DNA of 37,080 bases from Leptospira biflexa. Lineage in GTDB: Bacteria > Spirochaetota > Leptospiria > Turneriellales > DYLW01. Below the pieces are notes generated by a model. That model did not search any database. It had not been told where the DNA came from and saw only the letters and a program-made list of their open reading frames with translations. The first letter of the stretch is position 1. Each line of letters begins with the position of its first letter. The position numbers and the translations under genes are program-made. Positions 11,601-19,489 of this stretch are shown here, in pieces. The stretch covers positions 1 through 37,080 of the forward strand of contig DYOA01000025.1 in NCBI GenBank assembly GCA_020720785.1. Direction: 5' to 3'.

Positions 11601-13844
11601 ATTATCGTTTATTAAATGGATCCCCTTGTTGAGATGGGTGGTAATCTGAAAAATTTCTTCCTCATAGTCTTTTACGCTGGATAAAAGCAGATTTCCAATT
11701 TTTAAATGCATAATTGGCTTTTCTTTCTCTCCCAGCATGGAATAGGCTGCCTGGCGTATCCTGTCATGAATAAAGCGGAAATGGTATTTAAGCTGGATGC
11801 CATTTTCCTGAAGTATATCCGCCTGGATTTCATCATCTGCAATTTCCGCTTTTTTTTCCACAGAAAATATAAACCCTTCCTCTATGGTTTTCCATAGCAT
11901 TTTATATGTTTCAATATGCGGTTTCTGGATGATAACACTTAATGTACGCAGATCAAAAATATCCCCAATGCAGGATGCAACCTTCAGAATACGGATGCTT
12001 TCCGTATCCATTTGGTTAATCCGATGTATCATTAAGTCAATCACATTGGAACTATACTCCAGGTTTTCCAGAGTATCCGGAGAATAATCCCATTGCCTTT
12101 TTTCCCTGTCATAAAAAAGAATTTTTTCCTTGTATAAATTTCGCATCAACTGGCGAATAAAAAAAGGATTACCCCCGGTTTTTTTATGGATAATCCCGGA
12201 CAGGATACGCACTTTTTCAGAATTATCAGATAAAGTATCAAAGACCAGATCCGCCACTTCCACCGGGGAAAGTGCCCCCACATGGATTCTCTGCATTGGA
12301 ATTCCACTTTTTTCCAAATCATTGATTAAAAAAGATAAGGGATGCTCCGCACCGGTCTCATTATTACGGAAAGCACCGGCAAACATAAAATATTTCAATT
12401 CCATGTCAGTGGCCAGTCTGCGTAAAAAATTCAGCGAGGATGGATCCGCCCACTGCATATCATCCAGAAATAAAATCATTGGATGCTTTTTCTGGGCAAA
12501 TACTTTTATTAAACATAAAAATACATCGTTAATCCTGCTCTGGGATTCTGCCGGAGATAATTCCGGGGGCGATGGGTGCTTTCCAATAATTTTTCCCATA
12601 ACAGGAATGTGACTCACCAGAACCTGCTGGTTGGGTTCACACTGGGCCATAATCATCTGCCGGAAAAGCTGTACCACTTTTTCTTCTTCTGAAAGCAACT
12701 GGGAAATCAGCTCGGTAAATGCCTGGATTATTCCTGAATACGGAAAGTTTCTATTAAACTGATCATACTTTCCCCGGATGAAAAATGCATTCAGTGCAGT
12801 TGCCGGACGCTGTAGTTCCCCAATCACTGCGGACTTCCCTATGCCGGATATTCCGGAGACAAAAAGAAAGCGGGATAACCCCTTCACCGCATCTTCCAGA
12901 TATTTTTCCAGAATTTCCACTTGCTTTTCCCTGCCATACAACCGCTGTGGAATATAAAACGCCCCATTCTTTTTTCTATCATCCAGTGTGAAATTTATTT
13001 TCTGGCGATTTTCCAGAGCAATTTTTATTTTTACCAGATCTTCCCATAAACTGCCCGCAGAAGAATATCTGTCTTCCGATGATTTGGAAAGCAACTTCAA
13101 TATTATATTTTCCACCTGCGGATGGACGGCCGGATTTCTTTCCCGGACTTTTTCCGGTGTCCGGGCAATGTGTGCATGCACAATTTCCAGAGGATCATGA
13201 CTTTGGAACGGAAGAGTACCCGTGACCATTTCATAAAAAGTTATCCCCAGTGAATACAAATCTGTCCGATAATCCAGTGGTCGGTTCATCCTTCCTGTCT
13301 GTTCCGGGGAAATATAAAATAAAGTTCCCTGCAGACTCTCCGGCTTCATCATGGTCAGATTTTCCTGCGACAATGCGGAAGCAATACCCAGATCCGTCAG
13401 ACGAATCTCGGAAAGATCTTTTTTTACAATAATATTCTGCGGTTTAATATCTTTATGGATGATACCATTTTCATGCAGATTTTCCAATGCCCGGGTGATA
13501 CTAATGGCCACGGGAAGGAACTTCTCCATTGTAAAGGATTTTCCTCCCAAAAATTCTGATAATGGAATTCCATCAATATCTTCCAAAAGAAGACCCATTT
13601 TTTTATTATGCCGCACAATTCCGTAAGAGTGGATTATCCCAGCAATATTCTCATTTCCCGCCAGTGAGTTTTCATGAATCAAAAGGCTGATTTCATCCGG
13701 ACCCGGGAAAGAAGATTTTATTAATTTAAGAACATATTTCTTTCCATCCAGAGAGGAAACGCAACGAAAAGTCTGAGTTACCCTGCCCTCAAATATTCTT
13801 TCTTTGAGAATGTAATCTCCAAATGAGGTAAAATTATTTTCCAA
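8649..13844 (-). CDS. Giant Ser/Thr protein kinase / AAA-type ATPase / TPR / GAF / SpoIIE-type PP2C phosphatase fusion
   Basis: Kinase motifs NGIIHKDIKPQNIIVKKD and GTLFYISPEQTGRMNRPLDYRTDLYSLG; Walker A SGISGIGKSAVI; LFLDDMQWAD Walker B; long helical/TPR-like middle; GAF (ENAGAEKGVILLES...); SpoIIE-like AEAVGGDYYDYMQYGDRYFFFIGDVSGHGLSAGLLSMMVQ ... LLLYTDGITEA. Confidence 0.92.
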   Translation of the reverse strand: MENNFTSFGDYILKERIFEGRVTQTFRCVSSLDGKKYVLKLIKSSFPGPDEISLLIHENSLAGNENIAGIIHSYGIVRHNKKMGLLLEDIDGIPLSEFLGGKSFTMEKFLPVAISITRALENLHENGIIHKDIKPQNIIVKKDLSEIRLTDLGIASALSQENLTMMKPESLQGTLFYISPEQTGRMNRPLDYRTDLYSLGITFYEMVTGTLPFQSHDPLEIVHAHIARTPEKVRERNPAVHPQVENIILKLLSKSSEDRYSSAGSLWEDLVKIKIALENRQKINFTLDDRKKNGAFYIPQRLYGREKQVEILEKYLEDAVKGLSRFLFVSGISGIGKSAVIGELQRPATALNAFFIRGKYDQFNRNFPYSGIIQAFTELISQLLSEEEKVVQLFRQMIMAQCEPNQQVLVSHIPVMGKIIGKHPSPPELSPAESQSRINDVFLCLIKVFAQKKHPMILFLDDMQWADPSSLNFLRRLATDMELKYFMFAGAFRNNETGAEHPLSFLINDLEKSGIPMQRIHVGALSPVEVADLVFDTLSDNSEKVRILSGIIHKKTGGNPFFIRQLMRNLYKEKILFYDREKRQWDYSPDTLENLEYSSNVIDLMIHRINQMDTESIRILKVASCIGDIFDLRTLSVIIQKPHIETYKMLWKTIEEGFIFSVEKKAEIADDEIQADILQENGIQLKYHFRFIHDRIRQAAYSMLGEKEKPIMHLKIGNLLLSSVKDYEEEIFQITTHLNKGIHLINDNFSRKRILAMNLRAGKKAIKASAYSSALEFFQAGSMSFYPELWQEDFELAFSLHLSILEAWYLNGEFKKAEEYFNILIENSRNNMDLIQVYNLKIILYSNQGEYEKSATASVEIINRFGYDISIKNLRSRIFKEYKKAKKNQGDYNADYFLNYKKMENPEKEKIMQIFINVTSSAFFWNPEFSTLISLLMINLTFEYGNTIGSDYAYCMYGTTLAGMGDFKVGYEFGKMSLDLNERYNDSRQRVKIVNAFYGWLNHWENNISTSLPNQQKGFQAAMNMGDLLFGGFLAAAIVMNYDSSGTNISNFYNDTFRYQKFANKIKYPDAELAILLLRQKAEVFKGNTYKMDSMDSDTFSEEIFLEMSMQSNNRLPLFLFYSIKSRLSYMNGQHMEALRISSKAYEISTSVAGMMQQVEHLYFHALILAEVAIQEKNHPDLDEFRMEIIRIIKKFTVWANECNDNFQHKLCLIRAEYYRMINDFKEASYFYDCAIESAIESGFIQHAALAAERAFYFYREQNLRRAGMGYLKEAYYWYRIWQAPGKSDDLKKRFPEFLDDAHLEKTSMDNSVSSSETISGFHLDYQTILKATRAISSKMEINDLLASLLQISVENAGAEKGVILLESNSRYRIEKIFSMADGMVSAKDEEYYESGEHASAGIISYILRSQEKVVLDDARAESRYSKDPYIKKNNTRSVLCVPIIHQDTITGILYLENNLASGVFTAERLEILDLVTAQAGISLTNAKLYAHKELEYAQRIQKSILPDNCMNPFFDIACVSRPAEAVGGDYYDYMQYGDRYFFFIGDVSGHGLSAGLLSMMVQTSLRTILQVNPNIEHRHLVENLDVVLTDNLKKMGIFKYMTYLLLSTTNGKTLEYSGLHNETIIYRKKTNSVEIFESRGKWLGISIDMETPPRQFLEMEIGDILLLYTDGITEAFNLEGNVYGMERLSEMLLANADLSSREIRDKILNDVESFMHYQRDDITMMVIKKK

Positions 13845-13894
13845 TGCCTTTATCCGGATAAAAGATTGTTGTTAAAGGTAGACAATATTTATAA

Positions 13895-15085
13895 CTAAAC
13901 CTGGTTATCATATAACAACCGGGTAAGTGCCAGCTTATAATCCTTGGGAAGATTGATAAATTCCCCGCCAATGGTATAATGATTATTCCGTTTCCCATCT
14001 TTTTTAACCCATTGTACCTTCAGGCGGATTTCCATCCCTTTTAATTCCGGATTCAACTCATCACCCATCTTTACCACTATTTCTTCATCGGGGAAAATGC
14101 TTTTTATGGAATCAAAGGAAATTCCCCCAAGGGAAATATCGTTAGTGACCACTGTACTGACATCCTCTTTGTGATGCAAAGAAAATCTCCATTGGACAGG
14201 AAAGCGAATTTCCGCTCTTTTATCATCCACATTGGAAATAATCCGGTTTTTCCCATTCCATTTTGCGGTGTAAAGATTTTTATCTGCAATTTTCACCAGC
14301 TCATCGATGGTGTCCCCATCATCCGGATATACTGCTATTCCACCACTCAAAGAAAGATTCTGGTCTCCAATAATAATATTATTGAATTCAACACGGATTT
14401 TTTCAGCCACTATTTTTGCGGTTTTGTGGTATCCTTCCGGGAGAATCAGAACAAATTCCTCGCCCCCCACTCGGCAGGCAGAATCCTCACTTCTTGTCAT
14501 GCGGTTCATAATATCACCCAGTTTCTTTAAAACCCAATCCCCTGTCTGGTGACCAAATACATCATTAATTTTTTTAAAGTCATCCACATCCATCATGACC
14601 ACAGCCATCGACCTGCGGTAGCGCATTGCCTGGCTGATTTCCCGTTTAGTGGCACTTTCATAATACCGCTTATTGTAAAGCCCGGTTAAATCATCCACCA
14701 TCACCAGTTTTTCTGTTTCGTAATAAAGCCGGATCTCAATAATCTTGGGATTTTCCAGCTTTTTATTTATATACATGAAATAATCCAGTAATGCCACCCG
14801 GAAACTGATGGGCCGATCAATAGCTTTAGCCATATTTGCCCGGTTCTCCATGATTTCATTCCAGATTTTTTCGGACTCATCATTTTCAAAATCCAGATGC
14901 GTTAATATTTTCAATAACCGCGAGTAAATACTTTTATCTTTTTCCATCCGGTGCTGGTCAATCTTCGTCAGGATATACTCTTCATTTCTGGCATCCTCAT
15001 CCAACAGATTGATGACCCTTTTGATGGATTCATCCGTACCATTGGATAAATAATAACTTACTTTCATATTTTCACTGTTTGCCAT
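13895..15085 (-). CDS. Diguanylate cyclase (GGDEF) with C-terminal PilZ domain
   Basis: DDLTGLYNKRYY, VMMDVDDFKKINDVFGHQTGDWVL, CRVGGEEFVLILPEG; C-terminal RAEIRFPVQW plus NDISLGGISF (RxxxR and DxSxxG PilZ motifs). ORF is open to 15208, but the ATG at 15085 (MANSENMKVSYY) is the likelier start. Confidence 0.9.
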   Translation of the reverse strand: MANSENMKVSYYLSNGTDESIKRVINLLDEDARNEEYILTKIDQHRMEKDKSIYSRLLKILTHLDFENDESEKIWNEIMENRANMAKAIDRPISFRVALLDYFMYINKKLENPKIIEIRLYYETEKLVMVDDLTGLYNKRYYESATKREISQAMRYRRSMAVVMMDVDDFKKINDVFGHQTGDWVLKKLGDIMNRMTRSEDSACRVGGEEFVLILPEGYHKTAKIVAEKIRVEFNNIIIGDQNLSLSGGIAVYPDDGDTIDELVKIADKNLYTAKWNGKNRIISNVDDKRAEIRFPVQWRFSLHHKEDVSTVVTNDISLGGISFDSIKSIFPDEEIVVKMGDELNPELKGMEIRLKVQWVKKDGKRNNHYTIGGEFINLPKDYKLALTRLLYDNQV

Positions 15086-15198
15086 ACTTACCCGTCTAAT
15101 GTAAACCCTGCCACGTTTGGTCAAGAATTTATCAAAAAACAATCCTTGACATGTTGTTTCCCGGTAATGAAATAAAGAAAAAACAAGAGGAGATGTAC

Positions 15199-15429
15199 AT
15201 GAACGCAAATTTATGCAAAAACTACGAAAAATGCCCCATCTATACCGGTATACTCCAGGGAAAGGAAATGACCAGCAAACTGTACAGGGAAAAATACTGC
15301 GAAAGCGGAGCTGAAGGCTGGAATGCCTGTAAAAGATATGTTGTTAAGGAGAGAACAGGTAAATGCCCCCAGAATACCTTACCCAATTCCACAAAATCTG
15401 TGGAAGAAATAATTGCAGAGCTGGGATAA
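15199..15429 (+). CDS. Small Cys-containing protein (CxxxxxCP...YC...C), putative signalling-associated
   Basis: SD AAGAGGAG upstream of ATG; MNANLCKNYEKCPIYTGILQGKEMTSKLYREKYCESGAEGWNACKRYVVKERTGKCPQNTLPNSTKSVEEIIAELG; followed by a strong terminator hairpin. Confidence 0.8.
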   Translation: MNANLCKNYEKCPIYTGILQGKEMTSKLYREKYCESGAEGWNACKRYVVKERTGKCPQNTLPNSTKSVEEIIAELG

Positions 15430-15434
15430 AAAAT

Positions 15435-15480
15435 AAAAAGCTGAAAAATAAAAACCTTGTTTTATTTTTCAGCTTTTTTT
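15435..15480. terminator. Bidirectional rho-independent terminator
   Basis: Perfect 19-nt inverted repeat AAAAAGCTGAAAAATAAAA / TTTTATTTTTCAGCTTTTT with 6-nt loop ACCTTG, flanked by A and T tracts; lies between convergent CDSs. Confidence 0.9.
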
Positions 15481-15926
15481 CTGAAATATAGATAGGCCAT
15501 CGCCAGCAGTACTCCGGAGGGAACGGTAACCCAGCCGATGAAGAACAATAAGGAAAAAAAAGTAAACTGAAGGGCAATCCATAACCCCCACAACAGATTT
15601 TCCGGAGGATTCCCCATGGAATCCAGGCAGCCTCCGGTAAAATAATGGCATAAATTCATATAAATTATATAATAATAAAAGGAAAGGAAGTGAGCTGAGG
15701 TGACCACCCCTGCTCCACCCAGAACGGCTCTCCTGTATGAAAATTTTTTCTTTTTTTCCAGAAAATAAAACCAGAAAGATCCACCCAATATGGATGCGGT
15801 GATCATTCCAATGACAAGTATCCCCGCTTCCTCCTTTTCCATAAGCACTCCATTAAGGGAAAAAAGTAAATAAATCCCCGCCCCCGCAAGAAGTATCAAC
15901 CCGGAAAAATAAACAGAAGCCTTCAT
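15462..15926 (-). CDS. Small integral membrane protein (about 4 TM), unknown function
   Basis: 154 aa with several hydrophobic segments. Immediately downstream of the TPR gene, starting at the base next to its stop. Confidence 0.75.
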   Translation of the reverse strand: MKASVYFSGLILLAGAGIYLLFSLNGVLMEKEEAGILVIGMITASILGGSFWFYFLEKKKKFSYRRAVLGGAGVVTSAHFLSFYYYIIYMNLCHYFTGGCLDSMGNPPENLLWGLWIALQFTFFSLLFFIGWVTVPSGVLLAMAYLYFRKKAEK

Positions 15927-17183
15927 TCAGAGAAAAATTCTTTCATTCTGCCGGATCAGCTCTTCTTTTTTGGTCATAACCCATGAATCATCCGGTTCCA
16001 TATCCAGGGCTTGGTTAAAATATTCCAGTGATTGCATAGCAAACATTCTTTTTTCCTCCATATTGTGGGATCCGGATGCCTTATTTTTATAAAGGATTCC
16101 CATGTTAATATAAGGTTCCGTTAAATCTTTGTTGATTTCCATGGCCCTTTTCAGTAATTCTTCCGCATACTCCTCCCGGTTTTGGATGAAAAAGGCCCCG
16201 GCATCATTTAACACCTCATCGTTATCCGGAAAGAGTTGGATCATTTTTTTATACGCCTCTTCCATGTCTTTTTCTTTCCCGGATTTTTCGCAAATACTGA
16301 TTACTTCATTCCATACAGATAGATTATATGGATCCATTTCCAGGGATTTTCTAAAACACCGGATTGCTTCCGGATGATCTTCCATCTCCGGCTGGGTATA
16401 AAGATAACCCAATTCAATCCATCCATCAGGTAAGTCCGGTTTTCTTTCCACCGCTTTTTTAAAAAGTTCCAAAGCCTCCGCGTATTTTTTTCCATCGGCC
16501 TCCAGCATCCCCAGCCTCAGCAGGGCTTCCGGTTCCGTATTTTTTATTTCAGAAGCTTTTTTGTATTCCATCTTTCCTTCCGGAATCGCATTAATCAGAC
16601 CCAAGGCTTCTGCTTTCAGCATGGTAGCTGCGTAAAGTGTATCTTTTACGTAAGGCAGGATATCATTATCCGCTAAAATATTAATCAGTGATTGGGTTTT
16701 GTTAAAGCATTCTATGGATTTTTCATAGTCCTCCTGTTCCATAAAAAGCTTCCCTTTATTATAATACGCCAAATAATTAGCATCATCATACTGGACGGCC
16801 TTATCCATCGCATCCATGGCCAGATTTATATCGCCCAACTGGCTTTGGATTATTCCATAGTTATTCCAGGCAATCGAATCCCGGCTGTTTTTTGCCAGAT
16901 AAATCCCCAGAATCCGCTCCGCTTCCTCCAGCTTTCCAGTTTTCATATAGGCAAGCGATTGGTTATAATAGGCTTCCCAAAACTCCGGATTATGCCGGAT
17001 AGCGTTCTGGTAATATTCCAGAGCTTTTTCCAGGTTGTTCAGATTCTGCTCCACCACACCCAGATTATTCCAGATTTGATGATTATCTTTCTGGTGAACC
17101 ACAATCTTCTCCAGAATTTCCCTGGATCTTTTAAAATCTCCTTCTTTGGCCAGCTTTACAGCGTTTTCGTAACTGTTTTCCAT
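15927..17183 (-). CDS. TPR-repeat protein
   Basis: Repeated TPR signatures, e.g. WNNLGVVEQNLNNLEKALEYYQNAIRHNPEFWEAYYNQSLAYMKTGKLEEAERIL. Confidence 0.9.
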   Translation of the reverse strand: MENSYENAVKLAKEGDFKRSREILEKIVVHQKDNHQIWNNLGVVEQNLNNLEKALEYYQNAIRHNPEFWEAYYNQSLAYMKTGKLEEAERILGIYLAKNSRDSIAWNNYGIIQSQLGDINLAMDAMDKAVQYDDANYLAYYNKGKLFMEQEDYEKSIECFNKTQSLINILADNDILPYVKDTLYAATMLKAEALGLINAIPEGKMEYKKASEIKNTEPEALLRLGMLEADGKKYAEALELFKKAVERKPDLPDGWIELGYLYTQPEMEDHPEAIRCFRKSLEMDPYNLSVWNEVISICEKSGKEKDMEEAYKKMIQLFPDNDEVLNDAGAFFIQNREEYAEELLKRAMEINKDLTEPYINMGILYKNKASGSHNMEEKRMFAMQSLEYFNQALDMEPDDSWVMTKKEELIRQNERIFL

Positions 17184-17191
17184 AATCTTTC

Positions 17192-18172
17192 CTAAAAAAT
17201 CATTTTATATGGCTTCTTTTTGTATAACTTCATCATCGCATTTACTTCCTTAATGTATGCCAGCATGGTATCATATCCTTCTTCACTATGAATAAAATCA
17301 TAATATTCGGCATTTTCGTCATATCTGGAAAATTTCCCCCAAAACAAAACCGATTTTTTCATTTGCGGTATTTCTTTTGACAGTCCAATGCTTACATCAT
17401 AATTAAACTGGTCCATATCCTCCACAATCTGCAGATACTGCCGGGCAATATCCCTGAATTTATTCATTGCGTTAATTGCCATGGTCTTATAGTTATTATT
17501 TTTTATCTCATACCTTGTCTGTAAACTCATAATCTTTATTTCATGTGTTATTCTTTTTATTTCATCCAGTTTATTTTCCAGGATAGAAACATCCGAATCT
17601 GACTTAGCCATTATCTGTGCAAACTTATCCATCATTATTGTAAGGTTGATAACCTCATCAATCAAAATTTCATCATTTTCCGCATAATATTCCATTTGTT
17701 TTCCCAATTCTTTCTCCGGCAGGATGATGTCTATATTAATATATTTTGCCCCAAAATAACCCCACGTTTTTAACGATGCCCGCGAACCAATCTTGGGTAT
17801 TTTAAAATTCTTGGCCACATCCGCATAGATGATGAAATGACCATTATTAATCTCTATGTCCTGCACTTTGCCCACTATTAATCCTCCTTGATAGCGGATT
17901 CCCGCCCCGGTACGGATGTCCTCCAAAAAATTCAACCGGAACCGAATTTGGTAAAAACTATCTGAATGCATCACAGCTCTATTTCGGATATAACCCAAAA
18001 GCAAACTGGCGATAATGATTAATATTAATCCCATCGATATGCTTGCTTTCTGGCGACCATCCGTTTTTTCCCATCGTTGTATCCATATAGGAATATTCAT
18101 TCTCCGGATACGCCATCTGCGTACCCTCCACCAACGGCCAATTCTCGTCACCCCATTCCAATCTTCTGCCAT
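17192..18172 (-). CDS. MCE/MlaD-domain membrane-anchored protein
   Basis: Single N-terminal TM (ISMGLILIIIASLLLGYI), then GAGIRYQGGLIVGKVQDIEINNGHFIIYADVAKNFKIPKIGSRASLKTWGYFGAKYINI, resembling the MCE core. Start codon uncertain. Confidence 0.75.
   Translation of the reverse strand: MAEDWNGVTRIGRWWRVRRWRIRRMNIPIWIQRWEKTDGRQKASISMGLILIIIASLLLGYIRNRAVMHSDSFYQIRFRLNFLEDIRTGAGIRYQGGLIVGKVQDIEINNGHFIIYADVAKNFKIPKIGSRASLKTWGYFGAKYINIDIILPEKELGKQMEYYAENDEILIDEVINLTIMMDKFAQIMAKSDSDVSILENKLDEIKRITHEIKIMSLQTRYEIKNNNYKTMAINAMNKFRDIARQYLQIVEDMDQFNYDVSIGLSKEIPQMKKSVLFWGKFSRYDENAEYYDFIHSEEGYDTMLAYIKEVNAMMKLYKKKPYKMIF
18017..18030. repeat. Palindrome GATTAATATTAATC (copy within 5' part of MCE gene)
   Basis: Perfect 14-bp palindrome, identical to 18212-18225. 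Confidence 0.6.
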
Positions 18173-18211
18173 GCCTTCCTGCCTAATGATTATTTATACT
18201 CATTCCACAAT

Positions 18212-18473
18212 GATTAATATTAATCTATTCAATCCACTGCCCGTCATTCCCTTTTCCGAAATACACATTCCCAATAATTCAAAATTACCGTTCCATCTCC
18301 CATTTATCTGTCAATGAAAAACTGCTTTTTTCCCAAAAATCATGCTTTTTTTTGATAGTGCCCTACGATCCCGCTGTGATTAAAACGAAACATGGGAAGT
18401 CTAATCCAAACCCAGAAAAGATTAATATCAATCTCTACTGGTCAGTATTTCCTTATTTCGATTAGTATTGATC
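18212..18473. promoter_or_regulatory. Cluster of three related 14-bp palindromes (GATTARTATYRATC) upstream of the MCE/TPR/4TM operon
   Basis: GATTAATATTAATC at 18212-18225, GATTAATATCAATC at 18420-18433, GATTAGTATTGATC at 18460-18473. Confidence 0.5.
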
Positions 18474-18577
18474 ACACAAATAGGCAGACGCTTGGCGCCA
18501 TGGTGACAGAAGAAGGGTGCTCATAATTGGGCGGGTCGCTCGGTCTATCCACAACTGCCCATCTATTGCCACCGCTG

Positions 18578-19438
18578 CTAAAATTTTATCTTGCCCAATT
18601 CCGGGTCAAAGAATTCTGTGTCAGAAAACGGGAACAGACGCTCAGTATCTGTCAGATATATCTTACATTTGGCATAGATTTTTTGATTAAAAACCATCAA
18701 CGCCAGGGGAATTACCAGATAATTCTCATACGCACCGGTTTCTTTATTCAATGTTTTTATTTTAATCATTTTCTTCTGGCGAATCAACTGGTCAAAATAT
18801 TTGTTAATAGAATCCATTTCCTTGGGAATCTGGATTTGGAATTCATTAAACCGGCGGTGGTAGCGGAAAAAGCTGGTGAACCGCTTGCGGGATGTGACTT
18901 CCGAACCCCGCTCTCTTAGTATATGGATAAACACCTTTGCTGTTGCAATGGCATCGGAAAGTGCCCGGTGCTCATCTTCATTATCCAGATTCAATAGAGC
19001 ACGTAAATGCGAAAGCGAGTGTTTCTCTCTTTCTTTGAAAAAATGCTTGGACAGATAAAGGCTGTCATAATAGTAATTTGCAGGGATGGGGAGTTTAGTT
19101 TCTTTTAAGCCAGCCAGCAGAAAAGACAGGTCAAAGGATGCATTATGAAAAACCAGACGATCATCCCCAATAAACGCCAGCAAACCCAGGAGGGCATCTT
19201 TGAGCTCCTGGCCCTTCAGGTCTATCTCCTCATTGGTGATATTATGGACTTTTCTAGATTTGGGATCCTGTTTTTTCTTGGGACGCACTAACTTCTGGTA
19301 GCTTTCTGTGAGGCCATGAATGGAAAAACGCACAGCCCCTATTTCAATTATCTCATGCTGCCAGGGATTTAATCCGGTAGTTTCCAGATCCACAGCAACC
19401 CAAAAAATATTATCGAAGTAAGAGGACATAAATCCCAA
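18578..19438 (-). CDS. DEDDh 3'-5' exonuclease (DnaQ/Pol III epsilon-like) with a C-terminal WYL-like extension
   Basis: ExoI WVAVDLETTGLNPWQHEIIEIGAVRF; ExoII DRLVFHNASFDLSFL; ExoIII HRALSDAIATAKV. C-terminal NKYFDQLIRQKKMIKIKTLNKETGAYENYLVIPLALMVFNQKIYAKCKIYLTDTERLFPFSDTEFF resembles a WYL domain. Confidence 0.85.
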   Translation of the reverse strand: MGFMSSYFDNIFWVAVDLETTGLNPWQHEIIEIGAVRFSIHGLTESYQKLVRPKKKQDPKSRKVHNITNEEIDLKGQELKDALLGLLAFIGDDRLVFHNASFDLSFLLAGLKETKLPIPANYYYDSLYLSKHFFKEREKHSLSHLRALLNLDNEDEHRALSDAIATAKVFIHILRERGSEVTSRKRFTSFFRYHRRFNEFQIQIPKEMDSINKYFDQLIRQKKMIKIKTLNKETGAYENYLVIPLALMVFNQKIYAKCKIYLTDTERLFPFSDTEFFDPELGKIKF

Positions 19439-19489
19439 TCATAATTCCGGGAGACATCGTCGACAAAAAAAGGTTATGGCGGGTTGAAT

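Noticed and set aside
18011-18030. Fur box (GATAATGATTAATATTAATC)
   Set aside because: Only the left part resembles the Fur consensus; the recurring unit is the 14-bp palindrome, which does not match Fur in its other copies.
18527-18919. 130-aa plus-strand ORF
   Set aside because: Mostly antisense to the DEDDh exonuclease gene, no recognisable motif.
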